64,000 bases of DNA, from contig NZ_JANFNS010000007.1 in the NCBI RefSeq assembly GCF_024436065.1, positions 1-64,000 of the forward strand, read 5' to 3'. The stretch is from Saccharibacillus sp. JS10. Its GTDB lineage: Bacteria; Bacillota; Bacilli; Paenibacillales; Paenibacillaceae. The notes under the pieces are model-generated. The model did no database searches, was not told the origin of the DNA, and saw only the letters and a program-made list of their open reading frames with translations. Of the stretch, positions 45,167-55,365 are shown piece by piece; within the stretch, counting starts at the first letter, position 1, and the number at the start of each line of letters is the position of its first letter. A program made the position numbers and the translations under genes.

Positions 45167-45562
45167 TCACTCAGTCGGTTCCACGGTAGCGGGGCGGAAC
45201 ACCCAAAGTTTGTTTAATACATAATTTAGAGCCAAGCTTGGCAAAGTTACGATTACTTTTGCGATCCATAGGGGGAGAAACGTATTCAGTCCGATCAAGA
45301 TCAACGTCGTTAATAGCGCTACGATCACGTTGACAACTATAAAACGAATCCATTCACCTTTTGATTGACTTTTATGGGTAGCGAACGTCCAGCGACGATT
45401 CCAATAATAGCTATTGGCTGTACCGGCTGCGTAACCTGCGATCTGAGCAAAAGGACCGAGTACGTGCTGCAGCAGAAAAAACACAATAAAATCAACAATC
45501 GTATTAGACACTCCAACGATCGCAAAACGTAACGGTCTACTCGAAATTTGGGTAAGCGGCAT
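45167..45562 (-). CDS. GtrA-family membrane protein
   Basis: This 131-aa protein has four predicted helices (LRFAIVGVSNTIVDFIVFFL first; QIAGYAAGTANSYYWNRRWT second block). GtrA-like proteins help move polyprenyl-linked sugars across the membrane or accompany glycosyltransferases of wall polymers. It follows the GT39 gene by 59 bases on the same strand and is probably cotranscribed with it. Confidence 0.88.
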   Translation of the reverse strand: MPLTQISSRPLRFAIVGVSNTIVDFIVFFLLQHVLGPFAQIAGYAAGTANSYYWNRRWTFATHKSQSKGEWIRFIVVNVIVALLTTLILIGLNTFLPLWIAKVIVTLPSLALNYVLNKLWVFRPATVEPTE

Positions 45563-45621
45563 ATCGACTTATCTCCTTTTATCAGATCTACAGCTTAGAG
45601 AGCTTAGTTACGGCACTTGGT

Positions 45622-47649
45622 TTACAACGGAATATCGCGCAAAGAACTTAAATCGTATAACGTATAACTTTTATCAAGACCCAGGTTATCGAAGACTTGC
45701 CCAATCGCGCCTTTGATATTCAATCGGTCTGAATCTGCGGAAGACACGTTTTGTACAGGTGCTGTATTGGAGTAAAATGGATTCCATGCCGATTCCGGTA
45801 TCGCTACTCCGTTATTTTCGACCCAGCGGATAATGGGATCTTTTTTGTTATGCGTACCGCCGATCAGTACATAGCGAAGTTCACCGGAGCGAACAAGCTT
45901 TTGCAGCCCGGCTACATCAAGCGCGGGATCTACTCCTTTAAATCCACCCCAGGCTAAAACGGGAAGTTTCGTCTGAATAATCAACGCATCAGCTCCGCTG
46001 TTAGACGAAGGCATTGCTGCCAAATACTTGGCTTGACCTCGATTTTCGATCATATATTTCACAAGTTCCGTATCCAAAGGTTTTCCGTCTTGGCTCCAAC
46101 TTCCGCCGTCATCGGCTAAATGGGGTGACGCATAAGGTTGGCGAGCACTCACTCCATATAAGGAAGGAGTAAGCGACCAGTAAGCGGGCAGCGCAAGCAG
46201 AGTTGCAAGCGACAAGGTTAGCGCCATTCTGGCTGCACGGCATCCCTTCAATTTGAGTCCAAGTAAAGCCAGCATACCAAGTATAAAGCAAATCAGTCCA
46301 AGCGCTAAATAACCGTCGTCATAAGCGATATACGTGATCGTACCCAATCCGAGCAACGAGGCAGGCAAAGTCCATTTCCAACTACGGCTTTGATATAACT
46401 CCGCAAGGGCTGAACCTGCTAAGGCAGCGATCGCTGGAGCCAACATAATCAAATAATAACGGTGGAAATACCCAGCTAAGCTGAATACAATAATCATCGG
46501 AATCAGCCATGCCGCCCAAAAAAGAACTTCGTTTCGCTGTTCCCGTCGACGGCTCCACAGCAGAAATATCCCGAATAAACCCAGAGGAAGCAACCATGTA
46601 ATTTGACCCGCAAGCTTTACATCCAGTAAGCGCACCAGACTCGGAGGGCCATCTTCGCTTGTTGAACTCATCGCTCCTGCTGAAGACGAAGAGTAAAGGG
46701 TACTTGGTTCGGAAGCTGATTCCAGCTGTGAAGATGTAGAGCTTGAGAAATTGATTTTGGAACGATCTCTATCCAGTGGAAGGGTAGACGTTAAATGCGC
46801 ATCTTGCGCTTTGATTTTCGCCGCTACTTGTTGACTTGCTGCCAGACTTCCGCTCAAATCCCCGGTTAATCGACCGATCCCGTTATAGCCTAGAGCCAGT
46901 TCCAATACCGAGTTGTGCTGACTGCTGCCGATATACGGTCTTTTATCCGCAGGTGTGAGATCGACGATCACTGCCCAAGATAACGACACGACAATCAATA
47001 CCGCTGTCCCGGCGCTAAGATGCTTTAATTTTTGTTTCCAATCAATTTTATAAGCCAACCAGATGAATAAATAAAAAGCCGGCAATATCAGATAGGCTTG
47101 TAGCATTTTCGTATTAAAACCTACGCCGACTAGCACAAATGCCCAACATAACGTAGAAAGCCGCTGGTTTTGAACTGCTTTTTTTAATATATATGTAGCC
47201 AGTAATAAAAAGAACACCAATACGCTATCTACATTATTCGTTCGACTCACCGCAACCGCAATCGGCGTTAACGTGAAAATAACAGCCGACAATCGCGCGG
47301 CAGCGATGCCGAACGAAGAACGCACAATAAAGTAAAGGAGCACCATTGAACCTGCAAAAGCAAGCGCAGACGGCAAAGCCAAACTCCAAGAATGGAGACC
47401 GAAAATTTTCACACTGATCGTTTGAAGCCAAAAAGCGACTGGAGGCTTGTCTATCGTGATAAACCCGCCGGGATCAAACGAGTTATAAAAAAAGTTATGA
47501 AAGCTTTGGGTCATGCTCGTTACAGCGGCAGTGTAATAGGCGTTAAGATTACCGGATTTTTCGATCTGAAAAAGCGATAAAAATAAAGCGATCAGCACCA
47601 GAATTGCCGGAACAGGGTCTATTTTTCTTATCCATAATCTTGCGTTCAT
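45622..47649 (-). CDS. GT39-family membrane glycosyltransferase, YkcB/ArnT-like
   Basis: This 675-aa polytopic protein has at least ten helices. The PMT/ArnT-type first loop carries NSFDPGGFITIDKPPVAFWL with the catalytic Asp in its Asp-Pro-Gly segment. A large extracytoplasmic loop rich in Ser near residues 300-345 and a C-terminal soluble domain (MPSSNSGADALI, GSDALI-like in YkcB) follow. Such enzymes move a sugar from a polyprenyl phosphate to an envelope acceptor. The gene order GT39-gtrA fits wall or lipoteichoic acid glycosylation. GGAGGGAC precedes the ATG. Confidence 0.87.
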   Translation of the reverse strand: MNARLWIRKIDPVPAILVLIALFLSLFQIEKSGNLNAYYTAAVTSMTQSFHNFFYNSFDPGGFITIDKPPVAFWLQTISVKIFGLHSWSLALPSALAFAGSMVLLYFIVRSSFGIAAARLSAVIFTLTPIAVAVSRTNNVDSVLVFFLLLATYILKKAVQNQRLSTLCWAFVLVGVGFNTKMLQAYLILPAFYLFIWLAYKIDWKQKLKHLSAGTAVLIVVSLSWAVIVDLTPADKRPYIGSSQHNSVLELALGYNGIGRLTGDLSGSLAASQQVAAKIKAQDAHLTSTLPLDRDRSKINFSSSTSSQLESASEPSTLYSSSSAGAMSSTSEDGPPSLVRLLDVKLAGQITWLLPLGLFGIFLLWSRRREQRNEVLFWAAWLIPMIIVFSLAGYFHRYYLIMLAPAIAALAGSALAELYQSRSWKWTLPASLLGLGTITYIAYDDGYLALGLICFILGMLALLGLKLKGCRAARMALTLSLATLLALPAYWSLTPSLYGVSARQPYASPHLADDGGSWSQDGKPLDTELVKYMIENRGQAKYLAAMPSSNSGADALIIQTKLPVLAWGGFKGVDPALDVAGLQKLVRSGELRYVLIGGTHNKKDPIIRWVENNGVAIPESAWNPFYSNTAPVQNVSSADSDRLNIKGAIGQVFDNLGLDKSYTLYDLSSLRDIPL

Positions 47650-47777
47650 CGTAAGTCCCTCCGGTTCCGGAATTTCTGCCTATCTATTGTGTACCTCTGA
47701 AATTGAAATCAATTTATTTTAACCGGGAAAGCTGAGTTGTAAATGAAAAAAAGCTTAGTCAAAGCTGAAAGAAAAGA

Positions 47778-47792
47778 TGTACAAATTGTACA
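47778..47792 (+). promoter_or_regulatory. Palindromic operator candidate upstream of kduI
   Basis: TGTACAAATTGTACA is an inverted repeat of TGTACA around AAT. It is followed by GTGAAC (47795-47800) and GTTCAC (47821-47826), a second inverted repeat. Both would lie near the kduI promoter, whose boxes I cannot fix. Confidence 0.45.
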
Positions 47793-47851
47793 ATGTGAAC
47801 TAAAATGAACCTATATAAACGTTCACTTTTAAAATCGAAAGGATGACTACT

Positions 47852-48685
47852 GTGGAAAACCGTTATGATTCTAATCCGAAAGACGTAAAAGGCTTTGATA
47901 CGACTCGTTTGCGCGAAGAGTTTTTGATCGAAACGCTGTTCACACCTGATGAGCTTGTAACCGTTTACTCACACACGGATCGATATATTGTAGGTTCTGC
48001 TGTTCCGGTATCGAAAGAAATTAAGCTGGAAGCAGACTTCAAACAAATCGGCGCGGATTATTTCTTGGAACGTCGCGAAGTCGGCATCATCAATGTTGGC
48101 GGCGCAGGTTCGGTAAAAGCTGGCGACGAAGAATATTCGATCGGCGAAAACGAGTGTCTGTATATCGGGCTTGGCGTTGAGCATGTGTATTTTAAAAGCG
48201 CAGATGGAAGCATCCCGGCGAAGTTCTATCTGGTATCGACTCCAGCTCACAAAGCTTATCCAACGAAAAAAGCCGGTCAAGGCGAAGCGATCAAAGCTCA
48301 TCTGGGCAGTATCGATACTTCGAACGAGCGTACGATCAACAAATACATTTTGCCAGGCGGAATCGAAAGTTGTCAGCTCGTGATGGGCATTACGCATTTG
48401 GAACCGGGCAATATGTGGAACACCATGCCTTGCCATACGCACAACCGCCGCTCCGAAGTGTATCTGTATTTCAACATGCCCGAAGATGCAGCAGTATTCC
48501 ACTTCATGGGTGAGCCGCAAGAGACGCGTCACTTGGTCGTACGCAACGAGCAAGCGATCTTGTCGCCAAGCTGGTCGATCCATAGCGGCGTAGGTACGAA
48601 CAACTACACGTTCTGCTGGGCAATGGGCGGGGAAAATCAATTGTTCGACGATATGGACGGCGTAGACATGAAGGACTTAAAATAG
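47852..48685 (+). CDS. kduI: 5-dehydro-4-deoxy-D-glucuronate isomerase
   Basis: This 277-aa cupin-type zinc enzyme converts 5-keto-4-deoxyuronate to 2,5-diketo-3-deoxygluconate in pectin or glycosaminoglycan breakdown. The N-terminus MENRYDSNPKDVKGFDT matches the family start. The metal site is in MPCHTHNRRSEVYLYF with the later His in WSIHSGVG. The start is GTG at 47852: GAAAGGA is eight bases away, while the ATG at 47843 overlaps the ribosome binding site. Confidence 0.94.
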   Translation: MENRYDSNPKDVKGFDTTRLREEFLIETLFTPDELVTVYSHTDRYIVGSAVPVSKEIKLEADFKQIGADYFLERREVGIINVGGAGSVKAGDEEYSIGENECLYIGLGVEHVYFKSADGSIPAKFYLVSTPAHKAYPTKKAGQGEAIKAHLGSIDTSNERTINKYILPGGIESCQLVMGITHLEPGNMWNTMPCHTHNRRSEVYLYFNMPEDAAVFHFMGEPQETRHLVVRNEQAILSPSWSIHSGVGTNNYTFCWAMGGENQLFDDMDGVDMKDLK

Positions 48686-48726
48686 ACCCTACACGACTTT
48701 TTTCGGAATAGGAGCTATATCCAACC

Positions 48727-49500
48727 ATGAACGCACTCAAAAGGCACGAAAAACTGATGGAAATTCTGATCGAGCGCCAAGAGATCGGGGTCAGTGAGTT
48801 AAGCACGCTGCTCGATGTAACAGGCAAAACGATCCGTGAAGATCTGGCGCGTCTCGAAGAAAAAGGGCTGCTGATTCGTGTCCACGGCGGCGCGATGTTG
48901 GCGCAGAATGATCAGTTTGGCATTTTATCGGCAAAAGGTACCGGAGATAAGCATAGCGCGGAAAAAGAAGAAATCGCGACTAGAGCGCTTCGGTATATCG
49001 AACCCGGCGATATCATCGCATTAGATGGCGGGGGAACGACGCTGCAAATGGCGCGCCAGCTTGAGAACGTACCGCTTACGGTCATTACGAACGATTTGTT
49101 TATTTTGAGCGAATTGGCACGCAAAGATAAGATTCGTCTGGTCGTACCAGGCGGGGAACGCGTGCGTAATGTACTGATCGGACCGACCAGCGCGCAATTC
49201 GTAGAAGGTCTGAATATCAGCAAAGCGTTTTTGTCCGCTACAGCTTTGGATTCGGAACTTGGTGCTTCGATCTATACGAGCGATCTTGTTCCGTACAAAA
49301 AAGCGTTGGTGCAGACGGCAAGGCAAGTATACGGCGTTGTGGAGCATCAGAAATTCGGCAAGTTTGCGCTGTGGACGTTTGCAGACAGCCAAGCTTTCGA
49401 TGTGATCATTACCGATCGCGGTCTTGATCCTCGGCAGCATGAACTTTTCGCACAGAAAAATATACGATTGGACGACGGAAGCGGCGAATTGAAGAGTTAA
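48727..49500 (+). CDS. DeoR-family transcriptional regulator
   Basis: This 257-aa repressor-like protein has a DeoR helix-turn-helix (residues about 5-57, RHEKLMEILIERQEIGVSEL and VTGKTIREDLARLEEKGLL) and a sugar-phosphate-sensing domain (GDIIALDGGGTTLQMARQL, ITNDLFI). It lies between kduI and kduD on the same strand with gaps of 41 and 49 bases, so it probably controls the uronate genes, perhaps through the palindromes before kduI. Bacillus uses a LacI-type KdgR for this purpose, so a DeoR type here is a variation. Confidence 0.88.
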   Translation: MNALKRHEKLMEILIERQEIGVSELSTLLDVTGKTIREDLARLEEKGLLIRVHGGAMLAQNDQFGILSAKGTGDKHSAEKEEIATRALRYIEPGDIIALDGGGTTLQMARQLENVPLTVITNDLFILSELARKDKIRLVVPGGERVRNVLIGPTSAQFVEGLNISKAFLSATALDSELGASIYTSDLVPYKKALVQTARQVYGVVEHQKFGKFALWTFADSQAFDVIITDRGLDPRQHELFAQKNIRLDDGSGELKS

Positions 49501-49549
49501 TTCCGATCGCCGCCTTTTGTCAGCAACCATGATCGGGAGGAAATCAAGC

Positions 49550-50302
49550 ATGAGTATGTTCGACCTTAGCGGCAAAGTCGCACTCGTTACCGGAGCAGGC
49601 GGAGGGCTTGGACAAGGGATGGCGTTAGCGCTAGCTGAAGCTGGAGCCGATATTATCGCCGTTTCGTATACTTCCCGTTCCGATACGACAGATCAGATTC
49701 GTGCGCTCGGGCGTCAAGCTTACGATATTCGCGCAGATCTGAGTCAACCGGAAGAAGTCGAGTCTGCGTTCAAACAAGCGTTGGAACTGACAGGACGTAT
49801 CGATATTTTGGTGAATAACGCGGGTACGATTCGCCGTACGCCGATTTCTGAGCATAGTTGGAAAGATTTCGACGAAGTACTGGATCTGAATTTAAAAAGC
49901 GTCTTTTATTTGACCCAGCTTGCAGGCAATCATATGATCGAGCAAGGTAGCGGGAAAATTATCAATATCGCTTCTATGCTATCTTTCCAAGGCGGCATTA
50001 ACGTACCGGGTTATACCGCGAGTAAGCATGGGCTTGCCGGCTTAACGAAAGCTTTTGCGAACGAATGGGCATCCAAAAACGTTCAAGTCAATGCAATCGC
50101 ACCGGGCTATATGTCAACAGACAATACCGCTCCGATTCGTGCCGATCAGGAACGTACGGATTCAATCACGGTGCGGATTCCTGCCGGTCGTTGGGGAACT
50201 AGCGAAGATATGGGCGGCCCTGCGGTCTTTTTGGCTTCGTCCGCTTCGGACTACGTCAACGGTCATGTTTTATGCGTCGATGGCGGTTGGATGAACCGTT
50301 AA
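49550..50302 (+). CDS. kduD: 2-dehydro-3-deoxy-D-gluconate 5-dehydrogenase
   Basis: This 250-aa classical short-chain dehydrogenase reduces 2,5-diketo-3-deoxygluconate to KDG with NADH. It carries the cofactor motif TGAGGGLGQGMA, NNAG, catalytic Ser in NIASMLSF and YTASK. The sequence follows KduD (SMFDLSGKVALVTGA at the start; VNAIAPGYMSTDNT). The ATG at 49550 follows GGGAGG; an in-frame ATG at 49517 lacks a ribosome binding site. It acts directly after KduI. Confidence 0.92.
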   Translation: MSMFDLSGKVALVTGAGGGLGQGMALALAEAGADIIAVSYTSRSDTTDQIRALGRQAYDIRADLSQPEEVESAFKQALELTGRIDILVNNAGTIRRTPISEHSWKDFDEVLDLNLKSVFYLTQLAGNHMIEQGSGKIINIASMLSFQGGINVPGYTASKHGLAGLTKAFANEWASKNVQVNAIAPGYMSTDNTAPIRADQERTDSITVRIPAGRWGTSEDMGGPAVFLASSASDYVNGHVLCVDGGWMNR

Positions 50303-50330
50303 TTGATCACTGAATACGCATGTTGAAACA

Positions 50331-50387
50331 AGCCGCGGACGGCGATGGAGGGTGAGTACCCGTCCACGTCGTTTGCGGTTTTTTTGT
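50331..50387 (+). terminator. Terminator after kduD
   Basis: A long imperfect stem of about 20 pairs, several of them G-U, ends in GCGGTTTTTTT. Confidence 0.65.
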
Positions 50388-50419
50388 CGAAAAGGGATTG
50401 AAGAATAGGAGGATATACA

Positions 50420-51280
50420 ATGAAACTTGGAATTTTAGCCCATACTTACGGCAAACGACCTACTGCTGAACTTGCGAAAAAAATAGCGGAAGAAGGATTT
50501 ACTTCGGTTCAGTTAGCCTTACCGAAAGCGATTGGCGATATCGATTGTTCACCCGAAAAATTAAGCCCGGGTCTTGCCAATCATATCGGTGAAGCGTTCG
50601 ATCGCGAAGGCGTGCGTATCGCGATTCTTGGTTGTTATATCGATCCCGTACATCCTGATCCCGATATCCGCCGCGCCGAGATCAATCGGTTCAAAGCCCA
50701 TCTGCGTGTCGCTCGCGATTTCGGTTGCGGGATGGTGGGGACAGAGACAGGTTCGTTCCTGACCTATGCCGAATCGCATCCATCGAATTATATCGAGCAT
50801 GGATGGAGCGTACTGCGCGAAACGGTATCTGAACTTGCCGAAGAAGCCGAAAGATGGGGCATTAAGCTCGCTATTGAACCCGTAGCCGGTCACACTTTGA
50901 ATTCGCTAGAGTTGGTTCGACGATTGATGGAAGAAGTTCCTTCTTCGACAGTCGGTTTACTATTCGACGCATGTAATCTATTGAACCAAGAGCGCTTGCC
51001 GAAGCAAGACGAGATGATGCGCGAAGCTTTCGAGACGCTTGCGGATCGTATGGTGCTGATCCATGCCAAAGATCTGGAGTTCGGCGAAGGCGGCTTTTTC
51101 GTTGGCGACGGTCTTCCTCGTCTGGACCGGGCGATTGGCGAAGGATTACTCAATAAAAACTTGCTTTACAGTCTGCTCAAAACGTATAAGCCGCATATCG
51201 ATATTTCTCTTGAAGGCGTAACCGCCGACCAAGCGAAGTCTTCCGCAGACCGTTTGCGTCAATTGTATGCGAACGCTTAG
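50420..51280 (+). CDS. Sugar phosphate isomerase/epimerase (xylose isomerase-like TIM barrel)
   Basis: This 286-aa TIM-barrel protein of the AP2Ec superfamily has likely metal ligands: Glu in LAIEPVAGHT, Asp in LLFDACNLL, His in VLIHAKD and Glu in ISLEGV. The substrate is unknown. Its place after kduD and before an SDR gene suggests a role in uronate or related keto-sugar use. GAATAGGAGG precedes the ATG. Confidence 0.85.
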   Translation: MKLGILAHTYGKRPTAELAKKIAEEGFTSVQLALPKAIGDIDCSPEKLSPGLANHIGEAFDREGVRIAILGCYIDPVHPDPDIRRAEINRFKAHLRVARDFGCGMVGTETGSFLTYAESHPSNYIEHGWSVLRETVSELAEEAERWGIKLAIEPVAGHTLNSLELVRRLMEEVPSSTVGLLFDACNLLNQERLPKQDEMMREAFETLADRMVLIHAKDLEFGEGGFFVGDGLPRLDRAIGEGLLNKNLLYSLLKTYKPHIDISLEGVTADQAKSSADRLRQLYANA

Positions 51281-51360
51281 AGGTTTATACGCTTATTTGC
51301 CTTGATCGTCGGGTAATGGAAGATATATCCACGATCGTATGAAAAGGGGCGAATCCAACA

Positions 51361-52191
51361 ATGAGCAATCACGAACACCATTCGGAATCATCTCCGGTTG
51401 CACTGGTGACCGGGGGCGTACAAGGGCTAGGTCGCGGTATTTCGCATGTGCTGGCGCAAAAAGGATATCGAATCGCGTTAACGTATCATTCCAGTTCGGA
51501 TGATGTCGAAGAGATGACCAAGGAAATTAAGCATATTTACGGTGCTGAACCTTTTGCGATCCAAAGCGATCTGACACAGCCCGGCGAGCCGGAGCGCGTG
51601 GCAAAAGAAGTATTGGCACACTTCGGTAAGATTGATTTACTTGTGAATAATGCCGGGCAAAGTACGATGAAGCCACTGGTTGAGCTTGAAGAGGAAGAGA
51701 TCAGTTGGATGATCGATCTGGATTACAAAGCACCGATTTTACTTTCTAAATTCGTTGCAAAGTCGATGATCGAACGTAACATCAAAGGCAATATTCAATT
51801 TATTACGTCCTCGCGTGGCGAACGTGCTTATCCTGGGGATAGTATCTATGGCGGTATGAAAGCGGCATTGATCCGCTCTTGCGGTTCGCTCGCGTTAGAG
51901 TGGGCGCCGCACGGAATTCGAACCAATTGCATAGCGCCCGGTGCTACGGTCAACAATCTGGATCAAGACGCAAATACGGAACCTTTGGGTCGGAAAATCC
52001 CGCTGGGTCGTCTTGGCACGCCTTCGGATATAGGGGAAGCCGTCGCTTGGCTTGCTTCCGATCATGCCGCGTATATTACAGGGATCAACTTGCGGATCGA
52101 CGGAGGTTTGATTCTTCCCGGTATGCCGGAAGATCCTTCACTCGAAGCCGGATATGGCTGGGGCATGGTGTATCCAGAGCAGCATGACTGA
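51361..52191 (+). CDS. Short-chain dehydrogenase/reductase
   Basis: This 276-aa SDR has cofactor motif TGGVQGLGRGIS, NNAG, and a catalytic set Ser-Tyr-Lys in FITSSRGERAYPGDS and YGGMK. The last residues extend past the usual end (GMPEDPSLEAGYGWG). The substrate is unknown; it is probably a sugar or polyol oxidoreductase working with the isomerase 80 bases upstream. The N-terminal tail is His/Ser/Glu-rich. Confidence 0.86.
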   Translation: MSNHEHHSESSPVALVTGGVQGLGRGISHVLAQKGYRIALTYHSSSDDVEEMTKEIKHIYGAEPFAIQSDLTQPGEPERVAKEVLAHFGKIDLLVNNAGQSTMKPLVELEEEEISWMIDLDYKAPILLSKFVAKSMIERNIKGNIQFITSSRGERAYPGDSIYGGMKAALIRSCGSLALEWAPHGIRTNCIAPGATVNNLDQDANTEPLGRKIPLGRLGTPSDIGEAVAWLASDHAAYITGINLRIDGGLILPGMPEDPSLEAGYGWGMVYPEQHD

Positions 52192-52260
52192 GACTTGCTT
52201 GATTACGCTTCATTCCCTATTCCACTGGATACGGACTCGTTTCGTTGATGGTCCACAAGT

Positions 52261-52290
52261 AAAGCTTTCGCCCAAGGCGAAAGCTTTTTT
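52261..52290 (+). terminator. Terminator after the SDR gene
   Basis: AAAGCTTTCGCC-CAA-GGCGAAAGCTTT is followed by T residues. Confidence 0.92.
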
Positions 52291-53804
<1,514 letters not shown>

Positions 53805-53841
53805 GCGAAATTTAGTGCAGCTTGATCGACTTGCTGTCTTA

Positions 53842-53880
53842 AAAAAGTCTGTTTTCCCGATAGGGAAGGCAGGCTTTTTG
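53842..53880 (+). terminator. Terminator of metY
   Basis: AAAAAGTCTGTTTTCCC-GATA-GGGAAGGCAGGCTTTTT forms a long stem with mismatches and a T-run. Confidence 0.8.
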
Positions 53881-53928
53881 CTGTATCCATATTCATGAAA
53901 TCTTCATTTTAATAGTAAGAAATTCAAC

Positions 53929-53957
53929 TTGACACAATCTATTGTAAGCGCCATAAT
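53929..53957 (+). promoter_or_regulatory. Promoter of trxB
   Basis: TTGACA (53929-53934) and CATAAT (53952-53957) are 17 bases apart. Confidence 0.8.
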
Positions 53958-53967
53958 GAGAACTACA

Positions 53968-53982
53968 TTGTAATCATTATAA
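53968..53982 (+). promoter_or_regulatory. PerR-like box at the trxB start
   Basis: TTGTAATCATTATAA matches the PerR box TTATAATNATTATAA at 14 of 15 positions, counting the N. It is less similar to Fur and Zur boxes. Its position just after the predicted transcription start suits repression relieved by peroxide. Confidence 0.7.
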
Positions 53983-54016
53983 AATAGGAATCGTTGAGAA
54001 AGAGGAGGCATCATTG

Positions 54017-54970
54017 ATGTATAAATCAATCATTATCGGTACCGGACCTGCTGGGCTAACCGCTGCGATCTACCTTGCACGCGCTAATATGAGCCCTTTG
54101 GTTATCGAAGGACCGCAGCCGGGTGGACAGTTAACCACAACGACTGAAGTTGAAAATTTCCCAGGTTTCCCTGAAGGTATCATGGGCCCTGAGTTAATGG
54201 ATAATATGCGTAAACAAGCCGAGCGTTTTGGTGCGGAGTTCCGTACAGGTTGGGTAGAAAACGTGGATATGTCCCAGCGTCCGTTCAAACTGCATGTAGA
54301 CGGCATGGGCGAACTGGTAACGGAAACCCTGATCATTTCTACAGGCGCAAGCGCGAAGTATCTCGGTATTCCGGGCGAAGAAGAAAATGTCGGTATGGGC
54401 GTCAGCACTTGCGCGACTTGTGACGGATTCTTTTTCCGTGGCAAAGAAATCATCGTGGTCGGCGGCGGCGATTCCGCGCTCGAAGAAGCGAATTTCTTGA
54501 CCCGTTTCGCGACAAAAGTAACGTTGGTACACCGTAGAGGCGAACTGCGTGCTTCGAAAATCATGCAAGACCGTGCACGCCAAAATCCGAAAATCGAATG
54601 GGCTTTGGATCGTACACCGCTTGAAGTCGTAAAAGGCGACAACGGACTGAAAGGTCTGTTGGTACGCAATAACGAAACGGGCGAAGATGTGCTGCTTGAA
54701 GCAAGCGGCGTATTCGTGGCGATCGGTCACCACCCGAATACCGGCTTCTTGAACGGACAAGTGACAACAGACGAGAACGGCTATATCGTGGTTACGCCAG
54801 GTACAAGCGAAACGAATATTCCAGGCGTATTTGCTTGCGGCGACGTACAAGATACACGTTATCGCCAAGCGATCACAGCAGCAGGCAGCGGTTGTTCCGC
54901 AGCGATGGACGCCGAGCGCTTTATCGAAAGTCTGGAATTTGCCGAAGCGATTGCGGAAGCTACCGTTTAA
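54017..54970 (+). CDS. trxB: Thioredoxin-disulfide reductase
   Basis: This 317-aa flavoenzyme passes electrons from NADPH to thioredoxin. It shows FAD motif GTGPAGLTAAIYLARA, redox-active CATC near residue 136, NADPH-binding GGGDSALEEA, and the C-terminal FAD motif GVFACGDVQD. The ATG at 54017 is eight bases after AGGAGG; the TTG at 54014 is too close. The PerR-like box suggests oxidative-stress control. A glutaredoxin gene follows. Confidence 0.95.
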   Translation: MYKSIIIGTGPAGLTAAIYLARANMSPLVIEGPQPGGQLTTTTEVENFPGFPEGIMGPELMDNMRKQAERFGAEFRTGWVENVDMSQRPFKLHVDGMGELVTETLIISTGASAKYLGIPGEEENVGMGVSTCATCDGFFFRGKEIIVVGGGDSALEEANFLTRFATKVTLVHRRGELRASKIMQDRARQNPKIEWALDRTPLEVVKGDNGLKGLLVRNNETGEDVLLEASGVFVAIGHHPNTGFLNGQVTTDENGYIVVTPGTSETNIPGVFACGDVQDTRYRQAITAAGSGCSAAMDAERFIESLEFAEAIAEATV

Positions 54971-55077
54971 TTTTTTAAAAACGAGTCCGATTACAGATCG
55001 GTTTTGTATCTGCTAGTCGGACAAGCTATAATAAAGAAAATAGGTTTCCAATAACCAAAAAAGGTGGAGAGATCAAG

Positions 55078-55308
55078 ATGACAACAGCAATCGTCTACAC
55101 AAGCACAAACTGCCCGCACTGCAAACAAGTGAAAGGTTATTTGGATGGCAAAGGAGTCGCTTACGAAGAACGTAATATCGAACAAAGCGACGATTTTGCA
55201 CAACAAGTATGGGATATGGGTCTTCGCGCTGTACCTGTAACCGTAATTGGCGAAGCGAAAATCGTAGGCATGAACAAACTGCAACTTGAAAAAGCGTTAA
55301 ACGCTTAA
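55078..55308 (+). CDS. Glutaredoxin-like/NrdH-type redox protein
   Basis: This 76-aa thioredoxin-fold protein has active-site CPHC (TNCPHCKQVK) and the cis-Pro segment RAVPVTVIGE. NrdH-type proteins are usually reduced by thioredoxin reductase, which is encoded 107 bases upstream. AAAGGTGGAGAG precedes the ATG. Confidence 0.88.
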   Translation: MTTAIVYTSTNCPHCKQVKGYLDGKGVAYEERNIEQSDDFAQQVWDMGLRAVPVTVIGEAKIVGMNKLQLEKALNA

Positions 55309-55321
55309 GTTAGACATAGAT

Positions 55322-55355
55322 AAAAAGGCGAGCCTTAACGGCTTCGCCTTTTTTG
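55322..55355. terminator. Terminator after the glutaredoxin gene
   Basis: AAAAAGGCGAGCC-TTAAC-GGCTTCGCCTTTTTT is symmetric enough to serve the convergent xylR gene too. Confidence 0.9.
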
Positions 55356-55365
55356 ATGTTCGTTT

